From positions 155,079-219,078 of the forward strand of contig NZ_JAKQZG010000009.1 in NCBI RefSeq assembly GCF_024359545.1: a DNA stretch of 64,000 nt, written 5' to 3'. This document shows, one piece after another, positions 18,438-26,919 of this stretch (position 1 is the stretch's first letter; the number at the start of each line of letters is the position of its first letter). Under the pieces are notes generated by a model, which worked only from the letters and a program-made list of their open reading frames with translations, was not told the DNA's origin and searched no databases. The DNA comes from Jiella marina (GTDB taxonomy: Bacteria; Pseudomonadota; Alphaproteobacteria; Rhizobiales; Rhizobiaceae). Made by a program: the position numbers and the translations under genes.

Positions 18438-19280
18438 ATGGGCGATCTGATGCAAGGCAAACGCGGGCTCGTGATGGGCGTCGCCAACCACAACTCCATC
18501 GCCTGGGGCGCCGCCAAGGCGCTGGCCGGGCAAGGCGCAGAGGTCGCGCTCACCTATCAGGGCGAGGCCTTCGGCCGCCGCGTCAAGCCGCTCGCACAGG
18601 AAATCGGCACGAAGCTCGTTCTTCCCTGCGACGTCGAAGACCCCCAATCCCTCGACGCCGTCTTCGCGGCGCTCAAGGAGGAATGGGGCTCGATCGACTT
18701 CGTTCTCCACGCCATCGCCTTTTCCGACAAGAGCGAGCTCAAGGGTCTCTACGCCGACACGACGCGGGAAAATTTCACCCGAACGATGGTGATTTCCTGC
18801 TTCTCCTTCACCGAAGTCGCCAAGCGCGCGGCCGAGATGATGGAGAATGGCGGGTCGATGGTCACCATGACCTATGGCGGCGCCGTGCGCGTCATGCCGA
18901 ACTACAACGTCATGGGAGTCGCCAAGGCGGCGCTCGAGGCGTCGGTGCGCTATCTCGCGGCCGATTTCGGCCCACGCAACATTCGCGTCAATGCGGTCTC
19001 GGCTGGCCCTGTCCGCACGCTGGCCGGTGCCGGCGTTTCGGATGCGAGGCTGATGTTCAACTATCAGCGCCGCAACGCGCCGATGCGCCGCAACACGACG
19101 ATCGAGGAAGTGGGCGGCGCGGTCCTCTACCTGATGTCGGAACTCGCCAACGGCGTGACCGGCGAGATCCACTATGTGGATTCCGGCTACAACATCATGT
19201 CCATGCCGGCGCTCGACGAGTTGAAAGCGCAGGAGCACCGCAAGGTGATCGTCGAAGGCGAGGATCCCGGCGAGGGTTGA
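18438..19280 (+). CDS. fabI: Enoyl-[ACP] reductase (NADH), FabI type
   Basis: 280 residues from ATG 18438, after GGAAGAGGG. A short-chain dehydrogenase that reduces enoyl-ACP, last step of each elongation cycle. Features: the modified glycine motif GVANHNSIAWG, DVEDPQSLD, AIAFSDKSELKG, and the FabI-specific Tyr156-x6-Lys163 (YNVMGVAK). Ends YVDSGYNIMSMPALDEL. The fabAB-fabI grouping with irr suggests that unsaturated-lipid synthesis and iron status are at least physically linked. Confidence 0.97.
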   Translation: MGDLMQGKRGLVMGVANHNSIAWGAAKALAGQGAEVALTYQGEAFGRRVKPLAQEIGTKLVLPCDVEDPQSLDAVFAALKEEWGSIDFVLHAIAFSDKSELKGLYADTTRENFTRTMVISCFSFTEVAKRAAEMMENGGSMVTMTYGGAVRVMPNYNVMGVAKAALEASVRYLAADFGPRNIRVNAVSAGPVRTLAGAGVSDARLMFNYQRRNAPMRRNTTIEEVGGAVLYLMSELANGVTGEIHYVDSGYNIMSMPALDELKAQEHRKVIVEGEDPGEG

Positions 19281-19388
19281 GCGGCCTTTCGCGTGAGGCG
19301 GCGGGAAACATTGCGCATACTAAGGCTTAGAAGAGCAGAGGTGTCATAGCGGCGGCGGCATGAGATGTGGCGCCCCATGCTGCGACGT

Positions 19389-19518
19389 CGTCATCCTCGG
19401 GCTTGTCCCGAGGATCTACCGAGGCGAGTTCATACGGCCCTCCTCGGGCGGAAAGGCATTCGGAAACGATTTTGACTCGTCGCTGGCAGTAGATCCTCGG
19501 ACAAGCCCGAGGATGACG
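19389..19518. repeat. Large inverted repeat with self-palindromic arms (REP-like element)
   Basis: A 31-nt arm at 19389-19419 and a 30-nt arm at 19489-19518 are reverse complements except for one missing C. Each arm is itself a palindrome (ATCCTCGGG-CTTGT-CCCGAGGAT on the left). The two arms can pair with each other or fold separately. It lies between the convergent fabI and CysZ-like genes. The form is that of a dispersed extragenic palindrome or a non-autonomous RIME/MITE-like element; no coding capacity inside. Confidence 0.8.
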
Positions 19519-19585
19519 GGATTCGCAGTCACCCGCGCCTCGTCATTGCCAAGCCGCGACCTCACGTCGAACCGTCACCCAGACG

Positions 19586-20341
19586 TCAAACCGAGCTATG
19601 CCCCTCCGCGAGCGGCTCCCGCCGTTCCGGTGCCGGGAGCCCGCCTGTCTTCAGCGAAATCCGCTGGTGGAGATGCACCATCATCGAGGCGGCAAACAGC
19701 GGCGCCAGCAGATTGACGATCGGGATCATCAAAAACAGCGCGACCACGAGGCCGGCGAAGAAGACCGTCGTGCCGTGGCGCCCGCGCATCGCCTTCGCCT
19801 CGGCCTCCGAGCGATAGCGCATCGCGGCGAACTCGAAATATTCCCGGCCGACCAGATAGCCGTTCACCAGAAAGAAGGCGACGAGGTTGATGCCCGGCAC
19901 AACGAGCAGAAGCAATGCCAGAAGATTGCCGAGGATGACCACGCCAAAGAATTTGGCCGACAGGATCACGCCCTGGACGAAAGGGACGGCACGGCCGTTC
20001 GGCGTATTGGGATAGGACTGCTTCTCGACGACCTCCGCGACATCGTCCAGGAACAGGCCGGCAATGATCGCGCTGATGGGGCCGATCAGGAAGACGAGCG
20101 CGATGGCAAGCGCGATCCCTGCCCCCCAGCCGGCGACTGTGCCGGCAGAATCGACCCAGCCGGGCGCGTCGGGAAAGAGGTTCGTCAGGAGCGGCACCGC
20201 AAGCCATTCGAACACCGCCTCGACCGCGAACCACAGGACAATGAGCACGATCAGGGTCAGCCCGAGCGACTTCCACAAGGCGGCACGGAAAGGCGGCGAC
20301 AGGATATCGGCAAGGGCGAGGCGGGCGGCGGTGACGATCAT
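19586..20341 (-). CDS. EI24/CysZ-family membrane protein
   Basis: 251 residues from ATG 20341 (MIVTAARLALADI); a start 39 nt upstream is possible. Four to six hydrophobic segments: LTLIVLIVLWFAVEAVFEWL, AGIALAIALVFLIGPISAIIAG, LLALLLLVVPGINLVAFFLVN and FFAGLVVALFLMIPIVNLLAP. The NGYLVGREYFEFAAMR stretch and P-rich turn after the third segment are typical of the EI24/CysZ family, which includes the E. coli sulfate permease CysZ. No sulfur genes lie nearby, so the substrate is not supported here. Convergent with fabI. Confidence 0.85.
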   Translation of the reverse strand: MIVTAARLALADILSPPFRAALWKSLGLTLIVLIVLWFAVEAVFEWLAVPLLTNLFPDAPGWVDSAGTVAGWGAGIALAIALVFLIGPISAIIAGLFLDDVAEVVEKQSYPNTPNGRAVPFVQGVILSAKFFGVVILGNLLALLLLVVPGINLVAFFLVNGYLVGREYFEFAAMRYRSEAEAKAMRGRHGTTVFFAGLVVALFLMIPIVNLLAPLFAASMMVHLHQRISLKTGGLPAPERREPLAEGHSSV

Positions 20342-20505
20342 GCCATTGGAGATAGGCAGCGCCCCGGCTCCCCGCAACATCTGGCTTTGACCAAACGTTA
20401 CGACGCCCCGCTGCCAATGGCATGCAGGGCTTTGGCGCGAAACCGGACGGTCAGCGTGTTGCGGCGATCCGCGACGAGAGTCGCAAGGGATCGCCGGAAG
20501 GAGCT

Positions 20506-21012
20506 TTAATTGCAGCTCTGAATCGAGTTCAGCGCGGCTGTCACACCTGACAGCGAATAGGTGTAGCTGGTATTCGTGCCCCGGCGCGAGGTCGCTTCGA
20601 CAGTCAGCGTCCGGCCGGCCTTGAGCGCTGCCACGAGCTGGGGCTCTTCGGCGGCGTTCTCCATCCAGGCCGATTCGCCCTTGACGAACATGGTGTAGTC
20701 CTTGCCGTCCACGTCGACATTGACCTTCGAGCCTTCCTTGAGCTGGTAGCCCATGACGGCCTGGGGCTCATAGGAAACGTTCTGACCGGGCCGCTGGGAG
20801 ACCAGGAAGAAGATGTCGCCATGATCGACATTGGTCGGCAACTTCTGCTTGGGCGTCGACAGGATGTAGCAGACCTTCCCGTTCGAGCTCGTGTAGGAGT
20901 AGGTGCCCCAGTCGTTGAACGTGTTCATGCGCGTCGGGGTCTGTGCCGCGCTGGCAACGCTCGAACAGATCAGCATGGCCGCCGCAGTGGTCAGGACGTT
21001 CTTGTATTTCAT
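20506..21012 (-). CDS. Invasion-associated locus B (IalB) family secreted protein
   Basis: 168 residues from ATG 21012 (MKYKNVLTTAAAML), chosen because CAGGAAG lies just upstream; a further in-frame ATG gives eight extra charged residues. Signal peptide ends SSVASA. The mature part follows the IalB pattern: short strands with NDWGTYSYT, GKVCYILSTPKQKLP, FFLVSQRPGQNVSYEPQ, VDGKDYTMFVKGESAWM, TLTVEATSRRGT, and final CN. IalB was named for erythrocyte entry in Bartonella but is widespread in free-living rhizobia as a periplasmic protein of uncertain role. Confidence 0.85.
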   Translation of the reverse strand: MKYKNVLTTAAAMLICSSVASAAQTPTRMNTFNDWGTYSYTSSNGKVCYILSTPKQKLPTNVDHGDIFFLVSQRPGQNVSYEPQAVMGYQLKEGSKVNVDVDGKDYTMFVKGESAWMENAAEEPQLVAALKAGRTLTVEATSRRGTNTSYTYSLSGVTAALNSIQSCN

Positions 21013-21371
21013 GGCTTCCTGCTCTCCGGTGTGCATATCTCAAGCGACGGTCGCACCGGGAATCGCGTTCGGTGGCCGCCCAGGGTCGATGACTTTGAAA
21101 ACATTAATCGAGGCCCCTTTATCGATGGTTAAAGAACCGCAAAAGGCTTCGCGACATATCTCTGCAATCGTCAGGGCAGCCAGGCCGGTCAGCATTGCCT
21201 GATCGAAGTATGCGAGGCCCGGTTCGCTCCCCGCCCCTGACAGGACCTCCACCCGTTTTGACAGGATGCCCGCCCCTCCGCCGGCGATCACGGCTTATGA
21301 ACAAGAAAAGGAATCCGGCAACAGTTTGACCCGAACCGCGCTTTCACGCGGGACGGAAAGGCTTGCGCACG
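21013..21371. other. Intergenic region
   Basis: 359 bases between the starts-side of the IalB gene and the end of the YkvA gene. Probably holds the IalB promoter near 21100 (AT-rich stretch). I see no supported gene, RNA or repeat. Confidence 0.5.
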
Positions 21372-21746
21372 CTACAGATCTGCCAGCGTCTCACGCGCCC
21401 GTTCATAATGCTCGGGCCTGATGTTGTGCTGGACGGCCTGGAAGGCCGCCAGCAGCACGGCAATGTCGTCGGTGAAACCGAGGCCGAAGAGAATGTCGGG
21501 CACGAAATCCGTCGGCAGCACGAAATAGGCAAGGGCCGCAATCAGGATGCCGCGCGTGGCGCTCGGCGTCTCCGGGTCGAGCGCGCAATAATAGGAGGCG
21601 ACCACGTCCTCCATAAACGGGATGTGGCGAATGGCACGACGCACCGTGTCGAAGAAGGAGGACCGCACACGCTTTTCGCGCCGGCTATGCTCCTTGTGCG
21701 AGCCGATCCTCAGGATTTCGCCGATCTTGCGGTCATCCAACGACAT
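21372..21746 (-). CDS. YkvA family (DUF1232) membrane protein
   Basis: 124 residues. DUF1232 signature LPTDFVPDILFGLGFTDDIAVLLAAF follows a hydrophobic segment (ILIAALAYFVLP), after a basic N-terminal ~50 residues. The family is membrane-associated with no known biochemical function. It stands alone upstream of the IalB gene, same strand. Confidence 0.88.
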   Translation of the reverse strand: MSLDDRKIGEILRIGSHKEHSRREKRVRSSFFDTVRRAIRHIPFMEDVVASYYCALDPETPSATRGILIAALAYFVLPTDFVPDILFGLGFTDDIAVLLAAFQAVQHNIRPEHYERARETLADL

Positions 21747-21859
21747 TACAGTCTCCCATCACGTTGATGAGAGAAATGGCGAAGCAGGCGCTGTGGCTCA
21801 AGCCCCGGTGCCCGGAGAATTGCTCGATTTTTCCTTTTCGGACGGGCCCTTAGCCCCTG

Positions 21860-22453
21860 TCAGCGATAGTTCGGCGCGTAGGCGAAGGCCTCCTCATGCA
21901 CCGGGCGCCCGGCTTCCGGCGCGTGGAGATCGAACGCCTCCTCCAGCAAATACGGACCGCCGCCGACCGAATCCTTGGCGGAAAACAGACCGAACCGCTT
22001 GACCTCGAAACTGCGGCTCTGGAAGCCGCCGCGCAGGGCCAGATAGTGGGCGACGTCTGCCGGTTTGGCCTGGCGCAGCCGCGCCAGCGTCACATGCGGC
22101 ACGAATTTGCGCTGGTCGCTGTCCAGCCCCAGCCGCTTGCAGGCCCGATCGATATCCGCCTGGAGAGCATGAAGCTCTGGCGATGGCGCGACTTCGGCGT
22201 AGACAGCATGGGGCTTGCGGTTGCCGAAGGCGGCGAGCCCTCTCAGCGTCAGCTGGAAGCCAGAGCGCTCGATCCGGTCGAGTCCGGCCACCAGTTCGTC
22301 GGCGATCCGTGCCTCGACGTCGCCGATGAAGCGCAGGGTCAGATGGTAGTTTTCCGGATCGATCCACCGTGCCGCGGGCAATCCGCCCCGCAACAGCGAA
22401 AGGGACAAGGCGACATCCTGGGGGATCTCGAGGGCAGTGAACAGTCGCGGCAT
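21860..22453 (-). CDS. thpR: RNA 2',3'-cyclic phosphodiesterase
   Basis: 197 residues, 2H phosphoesterase of the LigT/ThpR family. Both HxTx motifs are present: His37 in YHLTLRF and His120 in VPHVTLARL, the catalytic pair opening 2',3'-cyclic phosphates at RNA ends. MPRLFTALEIP at the start and RFGLFSAK near the end fit ThpR well. A second 2H protein is encoded at 44409, with a different family type. No neighbouring tRNA-repair gene is seen. Confidence 0.93.
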   Translation of the reverse strand: MPRLFTALEIPQDVALSLSLLRGGLPAARWIDPENYHLTLRFIGDVEARIADELVAGLDRIERSGFQLTLRGLAAFGNRKPHAVYAEVAPSPELHALQADIDRACKRLGLDSDQRKFVPHVTLARLRQAKPADVAHYLALRGGFQSRSFEVKRFGLFSAKDSVGGGPYLLEEAFDLHAPEAGRPVHEEAFAYAPNYR

Positions 22454-22630
22454 CGGATGACCTCCGTGCGTCGGTGCCTCAAGGAGACACTTTCATCTCG
22501 AGAATCCCGTTTCAAGGACGCAGCGCGCTTTGGGCGGCATTTGGTGAACGCATCTTGCTGCCATGCACAAGTATCTGCGCTGAGCTTTGAACGTGGCGAA
22601 AGCCCGGAATTCGCCCCTCTCGCGACCTTC

Positions 22631-23329
22631 TCAGTTGGATTGCGGAACGCTCTCGCCGAGGCCGGAAAGAATGTTCTCGATCACCGGCTTCATCTCCGCG
22701 ACGATCTTTGCCACTCCTTCGCTGTTCGGATGCATGCCGTCGTCCTGGTTCAGTTCAGGTTCGGCCGCGACCCCCTCCAGAAAGAACGGATAGAAGGTGA
22801 CGTCGTATTTTTCGGCAAGATCCGGAAAGATCGGATTGAACTCTGCCGCATAGTCCGAGCCCATATTGGGAGGTGCCATCATCCCGGTGAAGACGACCTC
22901 CTGACCGCGATCGGTCAGCTTCTGAAGGATCTGGTCGAGATTGTCCCGCGTGATTTCGGGCGAGATCCCGCGTAGCGCATCATTGGCCCCGAGTTCGACG
23001 ATGACCAGTTCCGCCGTCGCGGGCACCGACCAATCCAGCCGTGAGAGCCCGCCCGTCGTCGTATCGCCGGAAACCCCGGCATTCAGGACTTCGACATCGT
23101 AGCCGTCCTCACGCAGCGCGGCCTGAAGCTGTTCGGGAAACGCCTCGCCCGGCGCGACACCATAGCCCTGCGTCAGACTGTCGCCGAAGGCGACGATCTC
23201 GATCGGCTCGCCGCCCGCCTGTTCCGAGGCATCCTGCGCGTAGCCGGGCGTGAAAGAGAGGAGGACGAGCCATGACAAGGTCGTGACGAGACCGAAAGTT
23301 CGGCTACGGAACGGTTGGAAGCGCTGCAT
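22631..23329 (-). CDS. Periplasmic arylesterase/lysophospholipase, SGNH fold (TesA-like)
   Basis: 232 residues from ATG 23329, with a TTG just before as alternative. Signal peptide ends FTPGYAQ. SGNH motifs in order: GDSLTQG (Ser51), AGVSGDT (oxyanion Gly), GANDALRG (Asn116) and DDGMHPN (Asp197/His200 pair). As in E. coli TesA, it lies divergently next to a YbbA-YbbP ABC transporter, a widespread context. The product should hydrolyse thioesters, aryl esters or lysophospholipids in the periplasm. Confidence 0.93.
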   Translation of the reverse strand: MQRFQPFRSRTFGLVTTLSWLVLLSFTPGYAQDASEQAGGEPIEIVAFGDSLTQGYGVAPGEAFPEQLQAALREDGYDVEVLNAGVSGDTTTGGLSRLDWSVPATAELVIVELGANDALRGISPEITRDNLDQILQKLTDRGQEVVFTGMMAPPNMGSDYAAEFNPIFPDLAEKYDVTFYPFFLEGVAAEPELNQDDGMHPNSEGVAKIVAEMKPVIENILSGLGESVPQSN

Positions 23330-23428
23330 CAATCACCCATATGGTCAGCCGATCGGGCCGAGACCGCCGTGCGGGCTGTTGAACGATGCCCGCCGACCTG
23401 ACGACGACTGACATAGGATGCGACGATC

Positions 23429-24172
23429 TTGGCGGAAACGGCGATCCGATTACGAAATGTTCATCTGACGCTCGGCACCGGCCGCAGCGAGGTGCATGTC
23501 CTGAAAGGCGTGGACCTCGAAGTGGATCGCGGAGAATCGGTCGGCATCGTCGGCCCGTCGGGCTCCGGCAAGTCGACACTCCTGATGGTGCTCGCCGGGC
23601 TCGAACGCGCCGATGAGGGTCTGATCGAGATCGCGGGAACATCGCTCAAGGGCATGAGCGAGGACTCGCTCGCCGCCTTTCGCGGCCAGAATGTCGGCAT
23701 CGTCTTCCAGTCCTTTCACCTGATTCCCAACATGACGGCGCTCGAGAACGTCGCCGTTCCACTGGAGCTGGCCGGCGTCGACAACGCCTTCGAACGGGCC
23801 GAGCGGGAACTCGGCAATGTCGGGCTCAAGGATCGCGCCACGCATTACCCCGGCGAACTGTCGGGCGGCGAGCAGCAGCGCGTGGCGATGGCCCGGGCAC
23901 TTGCTCCGGAGCCGGCGATCCTGATCGCCGACGAGCCCACCGGCAATCTCGACCAGGAAACCGGGCGGCAGATCGCCGACCTGCTCTTTGCCGAGCAGGC
24001 AAGGCGGCAGATGACCCTGGTTCTCGTCACCCATGATGAAGGTCTGGCGAAGCGCTGCCAGCGCACCATCGCCGTCCGCTCCGGCAACATCCATGATGAT
24101 CGGGTGACGGGCGATTACGGCCATGGGCCCGGATCGAGGGCCCACGAAACGGCCTCGGAGCAGACCGCCTGA
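23429..24172 (+). CDS. ABC transporter ATP-binding protein (YbbA/LolD type)
   Basis: 247 residues from TTG 23429 (AETAIRLRNV); no ATG or GTG fits the start of the first strand, and AGGA lies upstream. Walker A GPSGSGKST, signature LSGGEQQRVAMARAL, Walker B ILIADEPTGNLD and the switch His in THDE are all intact. Its partner overlaps at a TGATG junction, so translation is coupled. The pair fits the MacB-superfamily exporters such as YbbAP; the cargo is unknown. Confidence 0.93.
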   Translation: MAETAIRLRNVHLTLGTGRSEVHVLKGVDLEVDRGESVGIVGPSGSGKSTLLMVLAGLERADEGLIEIAGTSLKGMSEDSLAAFRGQNVGIVFQSFHLIPNMTALENVAVPLELAGVDNAFERAERELGNVGLKDRATHYPGELSGGEQQRVAMARALAPEPAILIADEPTGNLDQETGRQIADLLFAEQARRQMTLVLVTHDEGLAKRCQRTIAVRSGNIHDDRVTGDYGHGPGSRAHETASEQTA

Positions 24173-26766
24173 TGACCACGCTCGCGGACGCTTCCGACAT
24201 CTCTCTTGGCACAGGTCACGAGTCGCTTGGCACGCGGGACCGGCTAAGACTGGCCTTCCGCTTTGCGCTCCGCGAGATGCGGGGCGGGCTGTCGGGCTTC
24301 TACATCTTCCTCGCCTGCATCACGCTTGGCGTCTTCGCGATCGCGGCGGTGAACTCCGTCGCCTCGATGATGGCCGAGGGCATCCGCACGGAAGGCCGCG
24401 CGATCCTGGGTGGCGATCTGCGCTTTGCCCTCGTCCAGCGCGAGGTCGCGCCCGACGAGCGCAGCTATATCGAAGGCCTCGGACAGGTTTCCGAGACAGC
24501 CACCCTGCGCTCCATGGCGCGCCTTTCCGACGGCAGCGACCAGTCGCTTGCCGAAGTGAAGGCGATCGACGGCACTTATCCGCTCTATGGGAGTGTCGCC
24601 ACCACGCCGGACCGTCCACTGGGCGAACTCCTTGCCGAGACCGAGGGCGGGTTCGGCGCCGTCGCGGCGCAGGAGCTCTTCGATCGGCTCGGCCTCTCCA
24701 CCGGGGATACGATCCGGCTCGGCGATCTAAACCTGACTCTGACCGGCGTTCTCGACCGCGAACCCGATCTCCTGTCGGAAGGAATGGCGTTCGCCCCGCG
24801 GCTGATGGTCTCACGCGACGCGCTTCAGGCAAGCGGCCTCGTGCAGCCCGGTAGCCTCGTCGAATATGACTACAAGGTCCGACTGCCGGCGAACGCCGAT
24901 GCCGAGGTCATCGCCGAGCAGGCGAACGACCGCTTTCCGACGGCGGGCTTTCGAATCCGTACCGCCAACGAGGCGGCTCCCTCGCTCCAGCGCAATATCG
25001 AGCGCTTTTCGCAATTCCTGACCCTCGTCGGCCTTACGGCGCTGATCGTCGGCGGCGTCGGCGTGGCGAATGCCGTCAACGCCTATCTCGACGCCAAACG
25101 CCACGTGATCGCGACCTTCAAGAGCATGGGCGCTTCGGGCCGCTTCGTGGTGGTGCTCTATCTCATCCAGATCATGACGCTGGCGGCGCTCGGCATCCTG
25201 CTCGGCCTCGTGCTCGGCATGATCGCGCCGTTCCTGACCGCCCGCTTCCTGGAAAGCCTGATTCCGGTCTCCGCCGACGCATCGATCTACCCCGGAGCAC
25301 TCGCGATCGCCGCGGCCTTCGGCGTGCTCACGGCGTTAACCTTTGCGCTGATCCCGCTCGGGCGCACCCGCGACGTCCCCGCCACCGCCCTGTTCCGCGA
25401 GGCCGGCAGCGGCGGCACCGCGCCGATGCGCTGGACCTATCTCGGGGCGGCGATCGTCCTGGCGCTGATGATCTCCGCATTGGCGCTGTTCATGGCGCGC
25501 GACAAGACGGTGGCGCTGATCTTTCTCTGCGGGACGGCGGCGTCCTTCATCATCCTGCGGCTGGTCGCGATGGGCATCCAGTCGCTTGCCCGACGCGCGC
25601 CGAGCGTGAGGTCCACCCCCCTCCGGCTTGCGATCGGCAACATCCACCGCCCCGGCGCACTGACCCCTTCGGTGGTGCTGTCGCTCGGCCTCGGCCTGAC
25701 GCTGTTGGTGACCCTGGCGATCATCGACTACGACCTCAGACAGGAGATCGGCTCGGGGCTGGCCAATCGCGCGCCGGATTTCTTCTTCGTCGACATCCAG
25801 AACGGCGAGATGGACGCCTTTCGCGAGGAGATCGCGACGCTCGCCCCGAACGCCACGCTCGATGCCGCCCCCATGCTGCGCGGTCGCATCACCCATCTGA
25901 ACGATCAGGACGTCGCCACGATGGAGATCCCGGCCGAAGGCGGCTGGGTCCTTAGGGGCGATCGCGGCGTTACCTATTCGCCGGTGGTGCCCGACAATGC
26001 GACGCTCACCGAGGGTGAATGGTGGCCGGAAGACTATCAGGGCGAGCCGCTCGTCTCCTTCGCCGCCGAGGAAGGCGGCGAACTCGGCCTCGAAGTCGGC
26101 GACACGCTCACCGTCAACGTGCTCGGGCGCAACATTACCGCCCGTATCGCCAATTTCCGCGCGATCGAGTGGGAGAGTTTGTCGATCAATTTTGTCATGG
26201 TGTTCTCGCCGAACGCCTTTGCCGGCGCGCCGCATTCCTGGCTCGCGACCCTTTCGATGGATGCCGACACGGAGGCCGAGGAAAAGGCTGTCGTCAACGG
26301 TGTCACCAACCGCTTTCCGGCGGTCACCACAGTCCGCGTCAAGGAAGCGCTCGATGCCGTCAACGGCCTGATCGCGCAGCTCGCGCTGGCGATCCGCGTG
26401 GCCGCCGCGGTCGCGCTCGTGGCATCCGTTCTCGTGCTCGCCGGTGCGCTCGCCGCCGGCAATCGCGGCCGCATGCACGACGCGGTCGTGTTGAAAACGC
26501 TCGGCGCGACGCGCATCACCCTGATCCAGGCCTTTGCGACCGAGTACATGCTTCTGGGGCTCGCAACCGGTGTCTTCGCGATCGCCGCCGGCGCTGCCGC
26601 CTCCTGGTTTGTCGTCGACTGGATCATGACGCTGCCATACGTCTTCAACTGGACGGTGGCGCTGACCACGCTGATCGTCTCGCTGGTGCTTACCGTCGGC
26701 TTCGGCCTCGCCGGCACCTGGCGCATTCTCGGCCAGAAGGCAGCACCGGTCCTGCGGAACCTGTAG
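24172..26766 (+). CDS. ABC transporter permease, FtsX-like (YbbP type)
   Basis: 864 residues, large for an ABC permease but normal for YbbP: an N-terminal helix (IFLACITLGVFAIAAVNS), a periplasmic domain of ~220 residues, three helices (near 285, 330, 380), a second internal helical pair (430-470), a second periplasmic domain and three terminal helices. Two FtsX domains are therefore present, each with a conserved AxxxFKSMGAS or VVLKTLGATR coupling turn. The start overlaps the stop of the ATPase gene. Probably works with the divergent esterase's function in envelope lipid handling, but this is inference from context. Confidence 0.92.
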   Translation: MTTLADASDISLGTGHESLGTRDRLRLAFRFALREMRGGLSGFYIFLACITLGVFAIAAVNSVASMMAEGIRTEGRAILGGDLRFALVQREVAPDERSYIEGLGQVSETATLRSMARLSDGSDQSLAEVKAIDGTYPLYGSVATTPDRPLGELLAETEGGFGAVAAQELFDRLGLSTGDTIRLGDLNLTLTGVLDREPDLLSEGMAFAPRLMVSRDALQASGLVQPGSLVEYDYKVRLPANADAEVIAEQANDRFPTAGFRIRTANEAAPSLQRNIERFSQFLTLVGLTALIVGGVGVANAVNAYLDAKRHVIATFKSMGASGRFVVVLYLIQIMTLAALGILLGLVLGMIAPFLTARFLESLIPVSADASIYPGALAIAAAFGVLTALTFALIPLGRTRDVPATALFREAGSGGTAPMRWTYLGAAIVLALMISALALFMARDKTVALIFLCGTAASFIILRLVAMGIQSLARRAPSVRSTPLRLAIGNIHRPGALTPSVVLSLGLGLTLLVTLAIIDYDLRQEIGSGLANRAPDFFFVDIQNGEMDAFREEIATLAPNATLDAAPMLRGRITHLNDQDVATMEIPAEGGWVLRGDRGVTYSPVVPDNATLTEGEWWPEDYQGEPLVSFAAEEGGELGLEVGDTLTVNVLGRNITARIANFRAIEWESLSINFVMVFSPNAFAGAPHSWLATLSMDADTEAEEKAVVNGVTNRFPAVTTVRVKEALDAVNGLIAQLALAIRVAAAVALVASVLVLAGALAAGNRGRMHDAVVLKTLGATRITLIQAFATEYMLLGLATGVFAIAAGAAASWFVVDWIMTLPYVFNWTVALTTLIVSLVLTVGFGLAGTWRILGQKAAPVLRNL

Positions 26767-26919
26767 GTCACGATGATGCACGAAGCGGGCTGATGATGTG
26801 GCGAGGACACGGCGCGTCTGGAATGGCATAGGCCCGTGACTTAACGGAAATTTCAGGCCGAGAGTGGAGCTTGGCGCGCGTCGATCGTCGCCCATGCCGC
26901 CCCCGAGCTCGAGCCTATC

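Noticed and set aside
21040..21291. Possible 83-codon minus-strand ORF upstream of the IalB gene
   Set aside because: No ribosome site or recognisable domain, and it overlaps the IalB promoter region.
25336..26895. Minus-strand frame opposite the YbbP-like permease
   Set aside because: Arg/His/Asp-rich translation typical of shadows; the permease is strongly supported.
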